From Lentimicrobium sp. (GTDB taxonomy: Bacteria > Bacteroidota > Bacteroidia > Bacteroidales > Lentimicrobiaceae), in contig JAHYJC010000003.1 of NCBI GenBank assembly GCA_019429275.1, positions 1 to 64,000 of the forward strand: 64,000 bases of DNA, given 5' to 3'. The notes beneath the pieces are model-generated. The model searched no databases and had not been told where the DNA came from. It saw nothing but the letters and a program-made list of their open reading frames with translations. The position numbers and the translations under genes were made by a program. Positions 1 through 7,713 of this stretch are shown here, in pieces. Position 1 is the first letter of the stretch. Each line of letters begins with the position of its first letter.

Positions 1-164
1 AGGTTGAGGTTGAGGTTGAGGTTGAGGTTGAGGTTGAGGTTAAGGTTGAGGTTAAGGTTGAGGTTAAGGTTAAGGTTGAGGTTAAGGTTGAGGTTGAGGT
101 TGAGGTTAAGGTTGAGGTTGAGGTTGAGGTTAAGGTTGAGGTTGAGGTTGAGGTTGAGGTTGAG
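1..164. repeat. Hexanucleotide tandem repeat (AGGTTR)27
   Basis: Twenty-seven consecutive hexamers AGGTTG or AGGTTA are visible, 20 with G and 7 with A at the last position. They end in a partial AG. The repeat begins at or before the window edge, so its full length is unknown. A single further AGGTTGAG is found near 223-230, just before the stop codon of arsG. No start codon or ribosome site suggests translation. It is a simple-sequence repeat downstream of the ars operon, and such tracts vary in copy number by slippage. Confidence 0.95.
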
Positions 165-237
165 CCTGCCTGGCTGACTAATTCATGTTCATGGTTAGAT
201 CACATTAGCCTGTCAGACAGGGTGAGGTTGAGATTGA

Positions 238-933
238 TCAGAGAAAAAAGATGACCACATAATAAATTCCGACTCCGATAAATAAAACAGCCACCACCCT
301 GCGAAACCAGAGTTCAAAGGTTTTTATTCTGTTGTAAGCCTGTGCCACATTGCCAACTGCATAAGCCAGCAGCCAGGCAAAAATGATAACAGGAAGACCT
401 GTAGCAATTGCAAATATCACCGGCAGGAACAGCCCTGTTGGACTGGCGATGGTAATGGGTATCAGCATTCCGAAGTAAAGCACGCCGCTGTATGGACAGA
501 AAGCAAGTGCGAATACAATTCCCAGAAGCAGTGTACTCCAGAATCCACGCCCTTTCCGGTTTTCCATGCGTTCAGCAAGATTGAATCCCGGAATATTAAT
601 CCGGATAAAATCCAGCATAAACAGGCCGATCAGAATAAGCACAGGCCCCAGCAGTTTTTCGCCCCAGCCCTGAAACAAACGGGTAACATCAAATTTACTG
701 GCACCGAAGAAAAGGATAACCCCGATGGCAGTGTATGAAATGGCACGTCCTAAAGTGTAAACCAATCCGCTGATAAATACCCGGTTACGGTTACTCAGGT
801 CGCGGCTGATAAATCCAATAGCAGAAATATTGGTTGCCAGCGGGCAGGGGCTGATGGCGGTCATCAGCCCGAGTATGAAGGCCGTAAGCGCTCCATAACT
901 TGAGTTTTCGAGAATGGTGTTGAAAAATTCCAT
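238..933 (-). CDS. arsG: ArsG-type organoarsenical efflux permease (CcdA/DsbD-like membrane protein)
   Basis: Polytopic inner-membrane protein of 231 residues with about six hydrophobic segments and the CcdA/DsbD-transmembrane layout. Two short cysteine motifs lie at helix starts: SPCPLATN near residue 30 and FCPYSG near 145. In the ArsG family, known from the Shewanella arsEFG operon, this permease exports trivalent aromatic aminoarsenicals. The assignment rests on context: ArsR, an ArsE-like thioredoxin and an ArsF-like lipoprotein lie directly upstream on the same strand. A general CcdA-type reductant conduit is the main alternative. A 299-bp spacer holding an inverted repeat separates it from arsF, so it may be transcribed less strongly than arsE and arsF. 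Confidence 0.75.
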   Translation of the reverse strand: MEFFNTILENSSYGALTAFILGLMTAISPCPLATNISAIGFISRDLSNRNRVFISGLVYTLGRAISYTAIGVILFFGASKFDVTRLFQGWGEKLLGPVLILIGLFMLDFIRINIPGFNLAERMENRKGRGFWSTLLLGIVFALAFCPYSGVLYFGMLIPITIASPTGLFLPVIFAIATGLPVIIFAWLLAYAVGNVAQAYNRIKTFELWFRRVVAVLFIGVGIYYVVIFFL

Positions 934-1045
934 TTTGAATTTTTTATTGTGAATGAACGTTGATCACAAGATTAATCTGTACCAGAAAAACATTACGTGA
1001 TAAGGTTGCAGGGGAAATTCCTAAGATGAATAGTCGTCAAAAACA

Positions 1046-1147
1046 CTTCGACTCCGCTCAGTATGACATTCGTGTTAGGTTGGCAATGATTCTATTTAAT
1101 ACACACGTTATCAAACCTATACGATGTCCTTCTGAGCGGAGTCGAAG
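1046..1147. repeat. Inverted repeat with 16-bp perfect arms in the arsF-arsG spacer
   Basis: CTTCGACTCCGCTCAG (1046-1061) is repeated in perfect inversion at 1132-1147, with 70 bp between. This sequence class, arms reading cttcgactccgctcag, recurs as a dispersed intergenic palindrome in many Bacteroidota genomes, from memory. It fills most of the 934-1232 gap between arsG and arsF, where no gene is seen. It may be a non-autonomous mobile palindrome and could form a hairpin in the arsEFG mRNA. Confidence 0.8.
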
Positions 1148-1232
1148 GATAAAACGAACAATCTGAAATTGGTAGCGGTTACGATAGTTCCAATAGCAAT
1201 CGGGATCAAAATCCGAAATCCGGAATCCCGAC

Positions 1233-1652
1233 TTACTTCCCATCTATGGCTTTCTTCAATTCTGACTTAAGCTTATCAGGACTGCTTTTGGCGTACATAA
1301 AACCTTTGTCAGTCAGATCGGTTTGTTTTCCATCGTTCACAACTATCAGTGCCTGAGCAGCAACTTTGAGTCTGTTTGCAATAGCCTCACCATATTTTTC
1401 TTCAAGATTTACTGAAAGAAAAGTAATTTCACCACTTTTCATCTTATCTGCATACATTTCATTCAGTGCGTTTTTGGTAACGTCCTCAACAGCGTTGCAG
1501 GTCATACAACGGCGGGTGTAATGAAAGTAGTAAACCTCAATTTTCGCAGGTTTAACTGCAGTAGCATCATTTGCAGTTTCGCTACCAGAAGAGCTGCAGG
1601 CCATAAATGGCAGGCTGATTACAACCAGCATCAGAATCATTAGTTTTTTCAT
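1233..1652 (-). CDS. arsF: ArsF-like thioredoxin-fold lipoprotein
   Basis: A 139-residue lipoprotein with a signal peptide ending in lipobox FMAC (cysteine near residue 19). A thioredoxin-fold region follows with the redox motif RRCMTC near residues 48-53. ArsF-family proteins are described as a subunit of a nitrophenyl-compound reductase that, with ArsE, reduces nitroarsenicals before ArsG exports the product. The gene sits 19 bp downstream of arsE on the same strand, consistent with one operon. The redox role is supported by the motif; the substrate is inferred only from family and neighbours. Membrane anchoring would place the reducing site in the periplasm or facing it. Confidence 0.72.
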   Translation of the reverse strand: MKKLMILMLVVISLPFMACSSSGSETANDATAVKPAKIEVYYFHYTRRCMTCNAVEDVTKNALNEMYADKMKSGEITFLSVNLEEKYGEAIANRLKVAAQALIVVNDGKQTDLTDKGFMYAKSSPDKLKSELKKAIDGK

Positions 1653-1671
1653 GGGTTCAATGGATTGTTAG

Positions 1672-1905
1672 TTAACCTAATAAGAGTTTTGCAATTTCAT
1701 CATTTGATGGAACACGGCCTTTCACCATCACTTTGCCATCTACCACAAGGGCAGGAGTTGACATTACGCCAAAGGCCATTATTTCCATTATATCTTCCAC
1801 CTTGGTGATGGTTGCACTAATGTTGTTTTTTTCAACAACCTCACGGGTGGCTTTTTCGAGGGTTTTACATTTCGGGCATCCGGGGCCCAGCACTTTAATT
1901 TCCAT
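1672..1905 (-). CDS. arsE: ArsE/MTH895-like small thioredoxin
   Basis: A 77-residue cytoplasmic thioredoxin-fold protein with active site GPGCPKCK at residues 7-14. The start at 1905 gives MEIKVLGPGC, the usual beginning of this short family. An upstream in-frame ATG at 1932 would add nine residues not typical of it. The family is the redox-active disulfide protein / ArsE group, and in arsEFG operons ArsE works with ArsF. It lies about 40 bp downstream of arsR. The first ten codons are also preserved as a stub near 7310-7339, showing that a second copy of this operon once existed. Confidence 0.78.
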   Translation of the reverse strand: MEIKVLGPGCPKCKTLEKATREVVEKNNISATITKVEDIMEIMAFGVMSTPALVVDGKVMVKGRVPSNDEIAKLLLG

Positions 1906-1944
1906 TGTTATTTGATTTGAGTTGTTTAGCATTGTATGATCTGA

Positions 1945-2250
1945 TCAATCTTCAAAAAATTTTCCGAACATGGCTTTTGCAATAGCCCAGTTCTCCCGGT
2001 TGATGCAGTATTTGATGTACGGTGGGTTGATTTCTCCCTGTATCAGGCCGGCTTTTTTCAGCTCATTCAGATGTTCTGAGAGGGTAGAGCGGGCTATGTC
2101 CAGATTTTCGTGCAGATCACCGCTGTAACAGCAGGTTTTGGTGTTATTGGCAATGTAATCCAGGATATAAACCCTTACCGGATGCGACAAAGCCTTGGCA
2201 ATACGGGCAATTTTATACTGTTCGTCTGTGTAAATTTTCACTTTTGTCAT
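1945..2250 (-). CDS. arsR: ArsR/SmtB-family transcriptional repressor
   Basis: About 101 residues with a winged helix-turn-helix region (HPVRVYILDYI, then STLSEHLNELKKAGLI). The vicinal cysteines in TKTCCYSGDL fit the metalloid-sensing helix of ArsR proteins, where thiols bind As(III) or Sb(III). An upstream in-frame ATG at 2283 would place translation inside the operator palindrome, so the start at 2250 (or 2256) is preferred. The gene heads the arsR-E-F-G cluster. A paralogue at 7379-7687 differs at only about six positions across roughly 96 aligned residues. Autorepression through the palindrome at 2263-2280 is likely. Confidence 0.88.
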   Translation of the reverse strand: MTKVKIYTDEQYKIARIAKALSHPVRVYILDYIANNTKTCCYSGDLHENLDIARSTLSEHLNELKKAGLIQGEINPPYIKYCINRENWAIAKAMFGKFFED

Positions 2251-2262
2251 AATCATTTCGCA

Positions 2263-2288
2263 TTTCGTCGAACGACGAAACAAAAGTA
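2263..2288 (-). promoter_or_regulatory. ArsR operator palindrome abutting a TAnnTTTG promoter box
   Basis: TTTCGTCG-AA-CGACGAAA is a perfect 8-bp inverted repeat at 2263-2280. On the minus strand it directly follows TACTTTTG (2288-2281), a perfect match to the Bacteroidota -7 box TAnnTTTG. The palindrome therefore covers the expected transcription start, an ideal ArsR-family operator position. No clear -33 box was found. A near-identical palindrome with a four-base spacer precedes arsR2. Confidence 0.75.
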
Positions 2289-2371
2289 TATCAACTTTTT
2301 GAGAAAAAGTAACTTTGGTGAGAAAAAAATGTGGAATAATTTATTGCTTGTTGAACGGCCTTTTACAAATT

Positions 2372-4006
2372 TCACCTGATCAACACAACATACCCCTTTT
2401 GTGTAAAGAGTTTTCCACTGGCATCATAGGGCGAATACAAAATTCTGTAAGCGTATATGCCGGAAGGTGCAGGTTTGGAAAGGTAATTGCCATCCCACTG
2501 ATAGCCGGGGGATCTGCCTTCAAAAACTTGTTCTCCCCAGCGGTTGTAAATCAGAAGACTTTGTATAAACATATTGGTTTGTACCGGGCCAAATGTGTCG
2601 TTGAGTCCATCGCCATTTGGGGTAAATGCATTCGGGAAGTCAATAACCGGCGGGCACACATCCACAAAAATTTCGTCACTTACCTCACCACAGTTGAAAT
2701 TGCTGCTTAATTTATAAATGCCTCTGCTGTCAACTGTGGTTTGCATGGTTGTGTCTCCGTTGCTCCAAAAGTAATTGGGCAGTTCGGTATTGGCTGAAAG
2801 CAAAATGGGATAATCTTTTCCGTTTTGGCAAAGGGTGGTGTCGTTGCCAAGTTTAATTATACCGGTTGGGATGGTATCAACCATAACTTTTACCGAGTCA
2901 AGCTGTGTGCCGCAGCGGTCAGTGGTTATAAGGTAGTAGGTTCCCCCAAGTGTAGTGCGAAATATCTGAGTAGTATCGCCATTGCTCCAGCGGTATTGCG
3001 CAAAGCCCGGTGGGGCGGAAATAGTTGCTGTATCACCCCTGCAGATAGTTTTCTCATTGGTAAGACTGAGCAGCGGAGTATCAAATGTTATAACAATTTC
3101 ATCGCTCAGGCTACCACAATCGCCAAGAGAACAGGTAAGTGTGTATTTTCCCTGATTGTAAACATCAATACTTTGGCTTGTTTGTCCGGTGCTCCACAGA
3201 TAGGAGTCATATCCATCGGGTGCATTAAGTCTGTAAGGCATTTCGTTGCGACAAAGTATTGTATCAACCCCAATCGCGGGGGCTTTAACTCCGGCAGGTG
3301 CTACGCTTACATCATCCAGAAAATAATGTACGACGGTGAAATGCGTCTGGCTCCAGCTTTCTTTTGTGGTTCTCTCTCTTGACATAAAATTGCCAATGGT
3401 AATATATCGCTCTCCTCCCTTGGCTTTATACAGATCACTTACCTTCATCCAGTTTATGCTATCGTTTAATATTTGTTTTGACCTGATCTGAGCTGGTAAT
3501 TCCAGTAATAATTCAGGGGGCAGCCAGGGAGGATAAGCAGGGATGGTGTCACTCAGGTAAGCGTCAACATTCATAATGGCTCCATTGGAACCGAACTCAG
3601 CAAGAACTAAATAGTATTCAACACAATAAACAGTATCCATTTGCAATAAATCATTGAACTCTCCTCTTAAATAACCTCTAAAATCACCAGCATCTTCGTA
3701 GTAATAAGCTATAAAACAAGTGTATCCGTTACCAGTTTTTGGATATTGAAACCCTAAAGTATTTCTTGGTACGGTATAAAATAATGCAGCATCATTTGCG
3801 CACATGTTTAAAAAAAATGTACCGGAATAAATAGAGTACCATTTTGGTAGATTTGTAAAACTCGATTGCATAGCACCGAAATTCACGGAATTGCAATCAT
3901 TTGTAAACTCTTCAAATGAAGGATTGTAAACCAGGTTTTGGGATATTACACAATTGGGGGAACTCCAAAGAATCAGCAATATAATGGAATACCAATGCAA
4001 TTTCAT
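2372..4006 (-). CDS. Secreted protein with type B (gliding-motility type) C-terminal sorting domain
   Basis: A 544-residue protein with an N-terminal signal peptide (cleavage near VISQN), then a NPSFEEF-type domain often found at the start of large secreted Bacteroidota proteins. Three similar Ig/PKD-like segments follow (for example YLWSTGQT, YRWSNGDT, YFWSNGDT). The last ~90 residues show the CHU_C/gliding-type signature: FPNAFTPNGDGLNDTFGP, IYNRWGEQVFE, WDG and GIYAYRI. This domain directs export through the type IX secretion system and surface attachment. The biological role of the cargo is unknown. It lies 63 bp downstream of another T9SS cargo gene but is separated from it by a strong terminator hairpin. 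Confidence 0.85.
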   Translation of the reverse strand: MKLHWYSIILLILWSSPNCVISQNLVYNPSFEEFTNDCNSVNFGAMQSSFTNLPKWYSIYSGTFFLNMCANDAALFYTVPRNTLGFQYPKTGNGYTCFIAYYYEDAGDFRGYLRGEFNDLLQMDTVYCVEYYLVLAEFGSNGAIMNVDAYLSDTIPAYPPWLPPELLLELPAQIRSKQILNDSINWMKVSDLYKAKGGERYITIGNFMSRERTTKESWSQTHFTVVHYFLDDVSVAPAGVKAPAIGVDTILCRNEMPYRLNAPDGYDSYLWSTGQTSQSIDVYNQGKYTLTCSLGDCGSLSDEIVITFDTPLLSLTNEKTICRGDTATISAPPGFAQYRWSNGDTTQIFRTTLGGTYYLITTDRCGTQLDSVKVMVDTIPTGIIKLGNDTTLCQNGKDYPILLSANTELPNYFWSNGDTTMQTTVDSRGIYKLSSNFNCGEVSDEIFVDVCPPVIDFPNAFTPNGDGLNDTFGPVQTNMFIQSLLIYNRWGEQVFEGRSPGYQWDGNYLSKPAPSGIYAYRILYSPYDASGKLFTQKGYVVLIR

Positions 4007-4027
4007 AATTGTAATTTTGGTTTAAAA

Positions 4028-4062
4028 GGGCACATCTGATTCAAAGTGAATCAGATGTGCCC
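4028..4062 (-). terminator. Perfect 16-bp hairpin terminator between the two T9SS-cargo genes
   Basis: GGGCACATCTGATTCA and its exact inverse flank a 3-nt loop (AAG). On the minus strand the stem is followed by a TTTTAAA tail (4027-4021). It sits after the stop codon of the 4070-6412 gene and before the next gene, as expected for a Rho-independent terminator. The following gene may therefore need its own promoter. Confidence 0.75.
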
Positions 4063-4069
4063 GATAATA

Positions 4070-6412
4070 CTAGAATTTGGAGATCAGCCCAGTTTTAATA
4101 CTTGTTGCTGATTTAACCCGATAAGAATAGATGCCACTTCGTAGTAGCGAGATATCAAAAGATTTTTCAAAAATACCCTTCTCTATTTTTGTATCTGGCA
4201 GAAGCAATAAAACCTGCCTGCCAGTCATATCCACAACATCAATCTGATAATTCTCTTCGGTAAGATTGTTAAATTGAACAGTTATCTGAGCGGATGCTGG
4301 ATTGGGGAAAACCAATAATTCTTCAGCCCAATTGTTGCCTGTTTCATTATTGGCTGTTGTCATTTTATTGCCTATTGAATTTACTTTCAGGTAACTCCAA
4401 TTGGTACTTGATCCACATTGGTTGCCAACAGTTATAGTTAATTTAAAAGTTTTGTTATACGATAACAACCCATTGGTGTAAGCGAAATAACCGGTCCATC
4501 CTGTATAGCTGCCGGTATTACAAGATGCAAATCCAGAATATTGGTCCCAAACAGTTGAATTGATACAATAATTGTTCAGGTTTTCATAAGTGAGGTTATT
4601 AACCCCATTTAAAGTGGTTGTTCTGTTATAGATTAATTTGTAAGGAGAGACTTGCTCAATCAAAACAGTCAAAAAAGTGATAGTACCGGTGCTATTATTT
4701 ATTCTGTATCCAATGGATGCACTTCCGCAAAGAACAGGCGAATTTATGTTCTGAGATGGGTCGTGGTAAATCTGGGGGTTATCCTTATTGTAAATTTCCA
4801 GATCAACTACTGGAGGTACCGGGACATACATGTTTACAACTTTTGATCTTGTGTTTATTGTACCACAAGCATCTTTAACAGAATAGGTAATCATAACCAG
4901 TCCGCCCTGACAGTTTCCCAGGTTTACCCCGCTTGAAGTCAATGTACGCAGATCGAGATTTGCCGTTGGAGTACCGTTCGTCCAGGCTCCGTGGTAGTTC
5001 ATTAATCCCGCACCGGTAATAAAGTTACATCCCCAATCAACAGCCTGAATGTCGAATTTGTATTGCACCGGAGTGCCGGATGAATACGATGCATTGAAAC
5101 TTAATGCACTATTCTGGCAATACTTGCCATATCCTCCTTCATCACAATTACCAATAGGAACACTTCCGTTAATGGTAAAATTTGAGATTAGAACCGCCGG
5201 AGTTCCATTAAAATAAGCATAATTTTCGCCATCAATTTGGTCGGGAAGAGTAAATACACCGTAGGTATATGATCCTGATTCTAAATATCGGGAATCAAAT
5301 CCTGCATTGACTGAAGTAAAGGTATTATTGCCCCAGTTAATACCAACCAGAGTTGTAGCTATCAAATTACCTTGCCCGTCATAAGTTGGAGAAATTCCGT
5401 AAATCCTGTTATTTTTAGCATACTCAAGTTGTGTATTTGTCAGATCAAATGTGCCGGTAGATATCAACGATTGTGACTGATTCGAAGTAAGAATCTCTGT
5501 TAATCCATTCTGCCCAGAAACGTAAAGTTTGGGATTTGTAGTGTACAGTGTGAATTCGATTCCTTTAGCACCAGGAATGGAATAACTTTGAAGACTTCCT
5601 GTTACAAAACTACCATCTGGTGAAATTCTGATTAAATTTACCTTCCCATTATAAGAAGACCATGCCAAATAATTGGTACCCCAAGAAAGCTCAGCTTCAT
5701 AGGTTTCAAAATTTAGAATATCAATCTGTAGTTCAGCAGCTGTCACAACAGGTATGCCAGCAGAAATTCCGGAACTGGTGATCTCACTTCTAACGACTTC
5801 GCCATTACCGACTGAAAACAGAAATCGCTTTTCTGTCGATCCACTTCCTGTAATCACTTTTGAAACAGCCATACCTGTATTGTCCCATCCTCCATGATTT
5901 GAAACCAAAAATGGAATGGGAAAAAGACCGGAGTAATATGGGCAACTGGCATAGACCCAACCATTATAAGTAACAACCGGTGCTGTACCTGAGCAGTTTA
6001 CTTTTACATACAAAACAGGAGAATACCCGATTGGGTTGTCCATACTGTAAATTACATAGAATTGACGACAGGTACCAGGTATAGGCACTATATTAATTTC
6101 GGGGTTTAAAATTGTATAAGCTTCATCGCAGGCACTCATATCATATCCGGGCAGCACACCCACACTTTGTCCGGTAGGGCCATAAATATTGTAATCGCGA
6201 ACATAAAACAATATGTTCCCATTATCATCATAAACCCCGTTAGCAACAGAGTAAGCACCACCAGGGCCTGGCAATGCAGTTGATGATAGGGTAGAAGTTG
6301 ACATGTTAAACTTTAAAGAAGGTGTGGTCCAGTATTTCATCTGTGCTTGTGTAATTGAAGCAGAGAACATTACTGCAAAGAAGAACGCAAAAAAGAATAG
6401 TTTATTTTTCAT
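4070..6412 (-). CDS. Large secreted protein with type A T9SS C-terminal sorting domain
   Basis: A 780-residue protein with a signal peptide (cleavage after ITQAQ). The central region is beta-rich and aromatic and resembles WD40-like or SprB-type surface proteins, but no firm domain is recognised. The final ~80 residues form a Por-type sorting domain: VFPNPASAQITVQF, then VVDMTGRQVL and LRSGIYSYRV. The protein is expected to be exported by the type IX system and anchored outside. Its upstream region (start codon through 7318) is duplicated upstream of the unrelated lipoprotein gene at 11818-12786, so both may share the same promoter and long leader. Function unknown. Confidence 0.82.
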   Translation of the reverse strand: MKNKLFFFAFFFAVMFSASITQAQMKYWTTPSLKFNMSTSTLSSTALPGPGGAYSVANGVYDDNGNILFYVRDYNIYGPTGQSVGVLPGYDMSACDEAYTILNPEINIVPIPGTCRQFYVIYSMDNPIGYSPVLYVKVNCSGTAPVVTYNGWVYASCPYYSGLFPIPFLVSNHGGWDNTGMAVSKVITGSGSTEKRFLFSVGNGEVVRSEITSSGISAGIPVVTAAELQIDILNFETYEAELSWGTNYLAWSSYNGKVNLIRISPDGSFVTGSLQSYSIPGAKGIEFTLYTTNPKLYVSGQNGLTEILTSNQSQSLISTGTFDLTNTQLEYAKNNRIYGISPTYDGQGNLIATTLVGINWGNNTFTSVNAGFDSRYLESGSYTYGVFTLPDQIDGENYAYFNGTPAVLISNFTINGSVPIGNCDEGGYGKYCQNSALSFNASYSSGTPVQYKFDIQAVDWGCNFITGAGLMNYHGAWTNGTPTANLDLRTLTSSGVNLGNCQGGLVMITYSVKDACGTINTRSKVVNMYVPVPPVVDLEIYNKDNPQIYHDPSQNINSPVLCGSASIGYRINNSTGTITFLTVLIEQVSPYKLIYNRTTTLNGVNNLTYENLNNYCINSTVWDQYSGFASCNTGSYTGWTGYFAYTNGLLSYNKTFKLTITVGNQCGSSTNWSYLKVNSIGNKMTTANNETGNNWAEELLVFPNPASAQITVQFNNLTEENYQIDVVDMTGRQVLLLLPDTKIEKGIFEKSFDISLLRSGIYSYRVKSATSIKTGLISKF

Positions 6413-6436
6413 AGTTTTAGTAATTTTGCGCTCGTT

Positions 6437-6505
6437 ACCGGTTGGCAGGGGAGTGGTTGCTTATCAGCTTCCTATGGCAAACGCAGCCAACTCCCCGTGG
6501 CCGGT
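6437..6505 (-). promoter_or_regulatory. Leader hairpin, copy 1
   Basis: ACCGGTTGGCAGGGGAG (6437-6453) is largely complementary to CTCCCCGTGGCCGGT (6491-6505). It would form a long imperfect stem about 25 nt before the start codon at 6412. In copy 2 (12811-12879) the stem arms are conserved while the loop has diverged strongly, a pattern expected for a structured RNA. A regulatory role for the leader is an inference. Confidence 0.5.
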
Positions 6506-6709
6506 AAAAAGCCGGTTAAAATTATTTAATTTGTCTGTGTTCCGGGGTGATGTTACAGCGGCATTTCCTGCCACAATGAGTTTTCCTCCTTTCTCAGTAA
6601 CTATGGTTTTTATGGTTTGCCGTACTACAACAGCCCGTTTTTTTTAAGCTTAAATTATATATTACCCTCTAATATTAAGTATTCAATCCTGATATTCCCG
6701 GGTTTGTTG

Positions 6710-6717
6710 CAAATATA
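6710..6717 (-). promoter_or_regulatory. Candidate promoter -7 box (TATATTTG), copy 1
   Basis: On the minus strand the sequence reads TATATTTGC, a perfect TAnnTTTG box. A T-rich stretch (GAGTTTTT) lies about 15-20 bp upstream, but no good TTTG -33 box is seen. It would give a leader of about 290 nt for the 4070-6412 gene. The identical box occurs at 13084-13091 in copy 2. Confidence 0.45.
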
Positions 6718-7037
6718 GCCTTATTAGTTTAAAAACTCAGATTGGGGAGAGAAAAAGCGTTATATTTAAGAATTTTAGAACAGTTCTAAATAAAAAAAAG
6801 CCAAAGATATTATTATGGGTATTATTTTCATATTAGATATATAAATGCTGCATGTTTTGAGGATAAATAATCAGTGTCATTATAATTCTGTTAATGAAGA
6901 AAAATCTTATTAAGAAACCTGGATTTCTCAGTCCCTTGAAACTCCGAAACCTATTCTTTAACTGAAGCAGGGTATATCAGCCGGGTCTTGTGCCCGTCCA
7001 TTAAAAACATTTTCTGATATGATTCAAATGGCTGGTG

Positions 7038-7313
7038 TCAGTCGTTCTTTGTGGCAGGAAGGTCGCTTGAGGGCTCGCTTTTTTTGATTCCGGTGTCGTT
7101 AGCCAGTTCATCAATGTTTGTTTTGCTCCAGATTTCAGTGTTCAGCAAATGGGCAACCCTGCTTATGATGTGAGATGCAACAGGCGCAGTGAGGAATATA
7201 AAAACAACAATCATCAGGCTGATGACTGATGTGTAGAAATCAGCAAAAAAGAATACTGCCGCTATCAGAAACAACAAAATGCCAAAAGCCGGGGCTTTGG
7301 TGGCTGCGTGCAT
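7038..7313 (-). pseudogene. Truncated mrpG (C-terminal 91 codons)
   Basis: Reads MHAATKAPAFG onward and corresponds to residues 35-125 of the intact MrpG at 13412-13789, with only a few substitutions. The first 34 codons, the first membrane segment and the rest of the mrp operon are missing. Immediately upstream (in minus-strand direction) is a stub of arsE joined through the shared sequence GCATCCGGG (7310-7318). Reading from the arsE stub runs out of frame with mrpG and stops within about 10 codons. The fragment is therefore not expected to give a useful product, although it remains open. Confidence 0.88.
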
Positions 7314-7339
7314 CCGGGGCCCAGTACTTTAATTTCCAT
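7310..7339 (-). pseudogene. arsE stub (first ~10 codons)
   Basis: The minus strand from 7339 reads MEIKVLGPGC, identical to the start of arsE at 1905, and then switches to mrpG sequence at the 9-bp junction GCATCCGGG. The switched frame gives TQPPKPR and soon terminates. It follows arsR2 at the same spacing as in the intact operon. This shows that a second arsR-arsE-(FG) copy was cut and joined to a duplicated mrp segment. Confidence 0.85.
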
Positions 7340-7378
7340 TGTAATTTGTTTTGTATTGTTTAAGAATTAGTGATCTGG

Positions 7379-7687
7379 TTAATCTTTAAAAAATTTTCCG
7401 AACATGGCTTTAGCAATAGCCCAGTTCTCCCGGTTGATGCAATATTTGATGTAGGGAGGATTGATCTCACCCTGAATCAGCCCGGCTTTTTTCAGTTCCT
7501 TCAGGTGTTCCGACAGGGTGGAGCGGACAATGTCCAGATTTTCATGCAGGTCGCCGCTATAGCAACAGGTTTTGGTATGATTGGCGATGTAATCAAGGAT
7601 GTAAACCCTCACGGGGTGCGACAGTGCCTTCTCTATTCCAGCTATTTTATACTGTTCGTCGGTGTAAATCTTTTCTTTGATCATCAT
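7379..7687 (-). CDS. ArsR-family repressor, second copy
   Basis: A 102-residue paralogue of the ArsR at 1945-2250, with the same winged-helix region and the cysteine motif TKTCCYSGDL. Substitutions are few (for example IARIAK to IAGIEK, NELKK to KELKK). The start at 7687 or 7684 lies just downstream of its own operator-like palindrome. Its former operon partners are lost, so it stands alone as an intact regulator gene. It could still act in trans on the arsR-E-F-G promoter, or could be a relic that has not yet decayed. Confidence 0.85.
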   Translation of the reverse strand: MMIKEKIYTDEQYKIAGIEKALSHPVRVYILDYIANHTKTCCYSGDLHENLDIVRSTLSEHLKELKKAGLIQGEINPPYIKYCINRENWAIAKAMFGKFFKD

Positions 7688-7695
7688 ATTTCACA

Positions 7696-7713
7696 TTTCG
7701 TCGAAAGACGAAA
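7696..7713 (-). promoter_or_regulatory. ArsR operator palindrome of arsR2
   Basis: TTTCGTC-GAAA-GACGAAA forms a 7-bp inverted repeat in the position equivalent to the operator of the first ars operon. Only the centre differs (GAAA against GAACG). Adjacent minus-strand sequence TAATTTTC resembles a weakened TAnnTTTG box. Confidence 0.65.

Larger units (their letters stand above)
6411..7318. repeat. 0.9-kb direct duplication, copy 1
   Basis: This stretch matches 12785-13692 at a constant offset of 6374 bp with no net indel. It begins at the start codon of the downstream gene, crosses about 600 bp of non-coding DNA and ends in a truncated mrpG. Some 400 bp (about 6640-7040) looks nearly identical, while 6420-6640 is more diverged. 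The non-coding part 6413-7037 holds a leader hairpin and a candidate promoter; no gene is seen in it. Copy 2 retains the intact mrpG, so copy 1 is the derived one. Confidence 0.92.

Noticed and set aside
1-164. Telomere-like repeat
   Set aside because: The hexamers superficially resemble telomeric units, but they lie next to an ordinary bacterial operon and contain two mixed variants. Simple-sequence repeat is sufficient.
960-1166. 68-codon plus-strand frame in the arsF-arsG spacer
   Set aside because: It spans the inverted repeat and translates its palindromic arms; no ribosome site or homologous pattern.
2315-3382. Plus-strand open frames opposite the T9SS cargo gene
   Set aside because: They are antisense to a gene with clear signal peptide and sorting domain and show no domains of their own.
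6464-6643. 60-codon minus-strand open frame in the duplicated leader (reads AVVVRQTIKTI onward)
   Set aside because: It has no ATG, and copy 2 carries an in-frame TAG and other changes. It may be a gene relic but cannot be supported.
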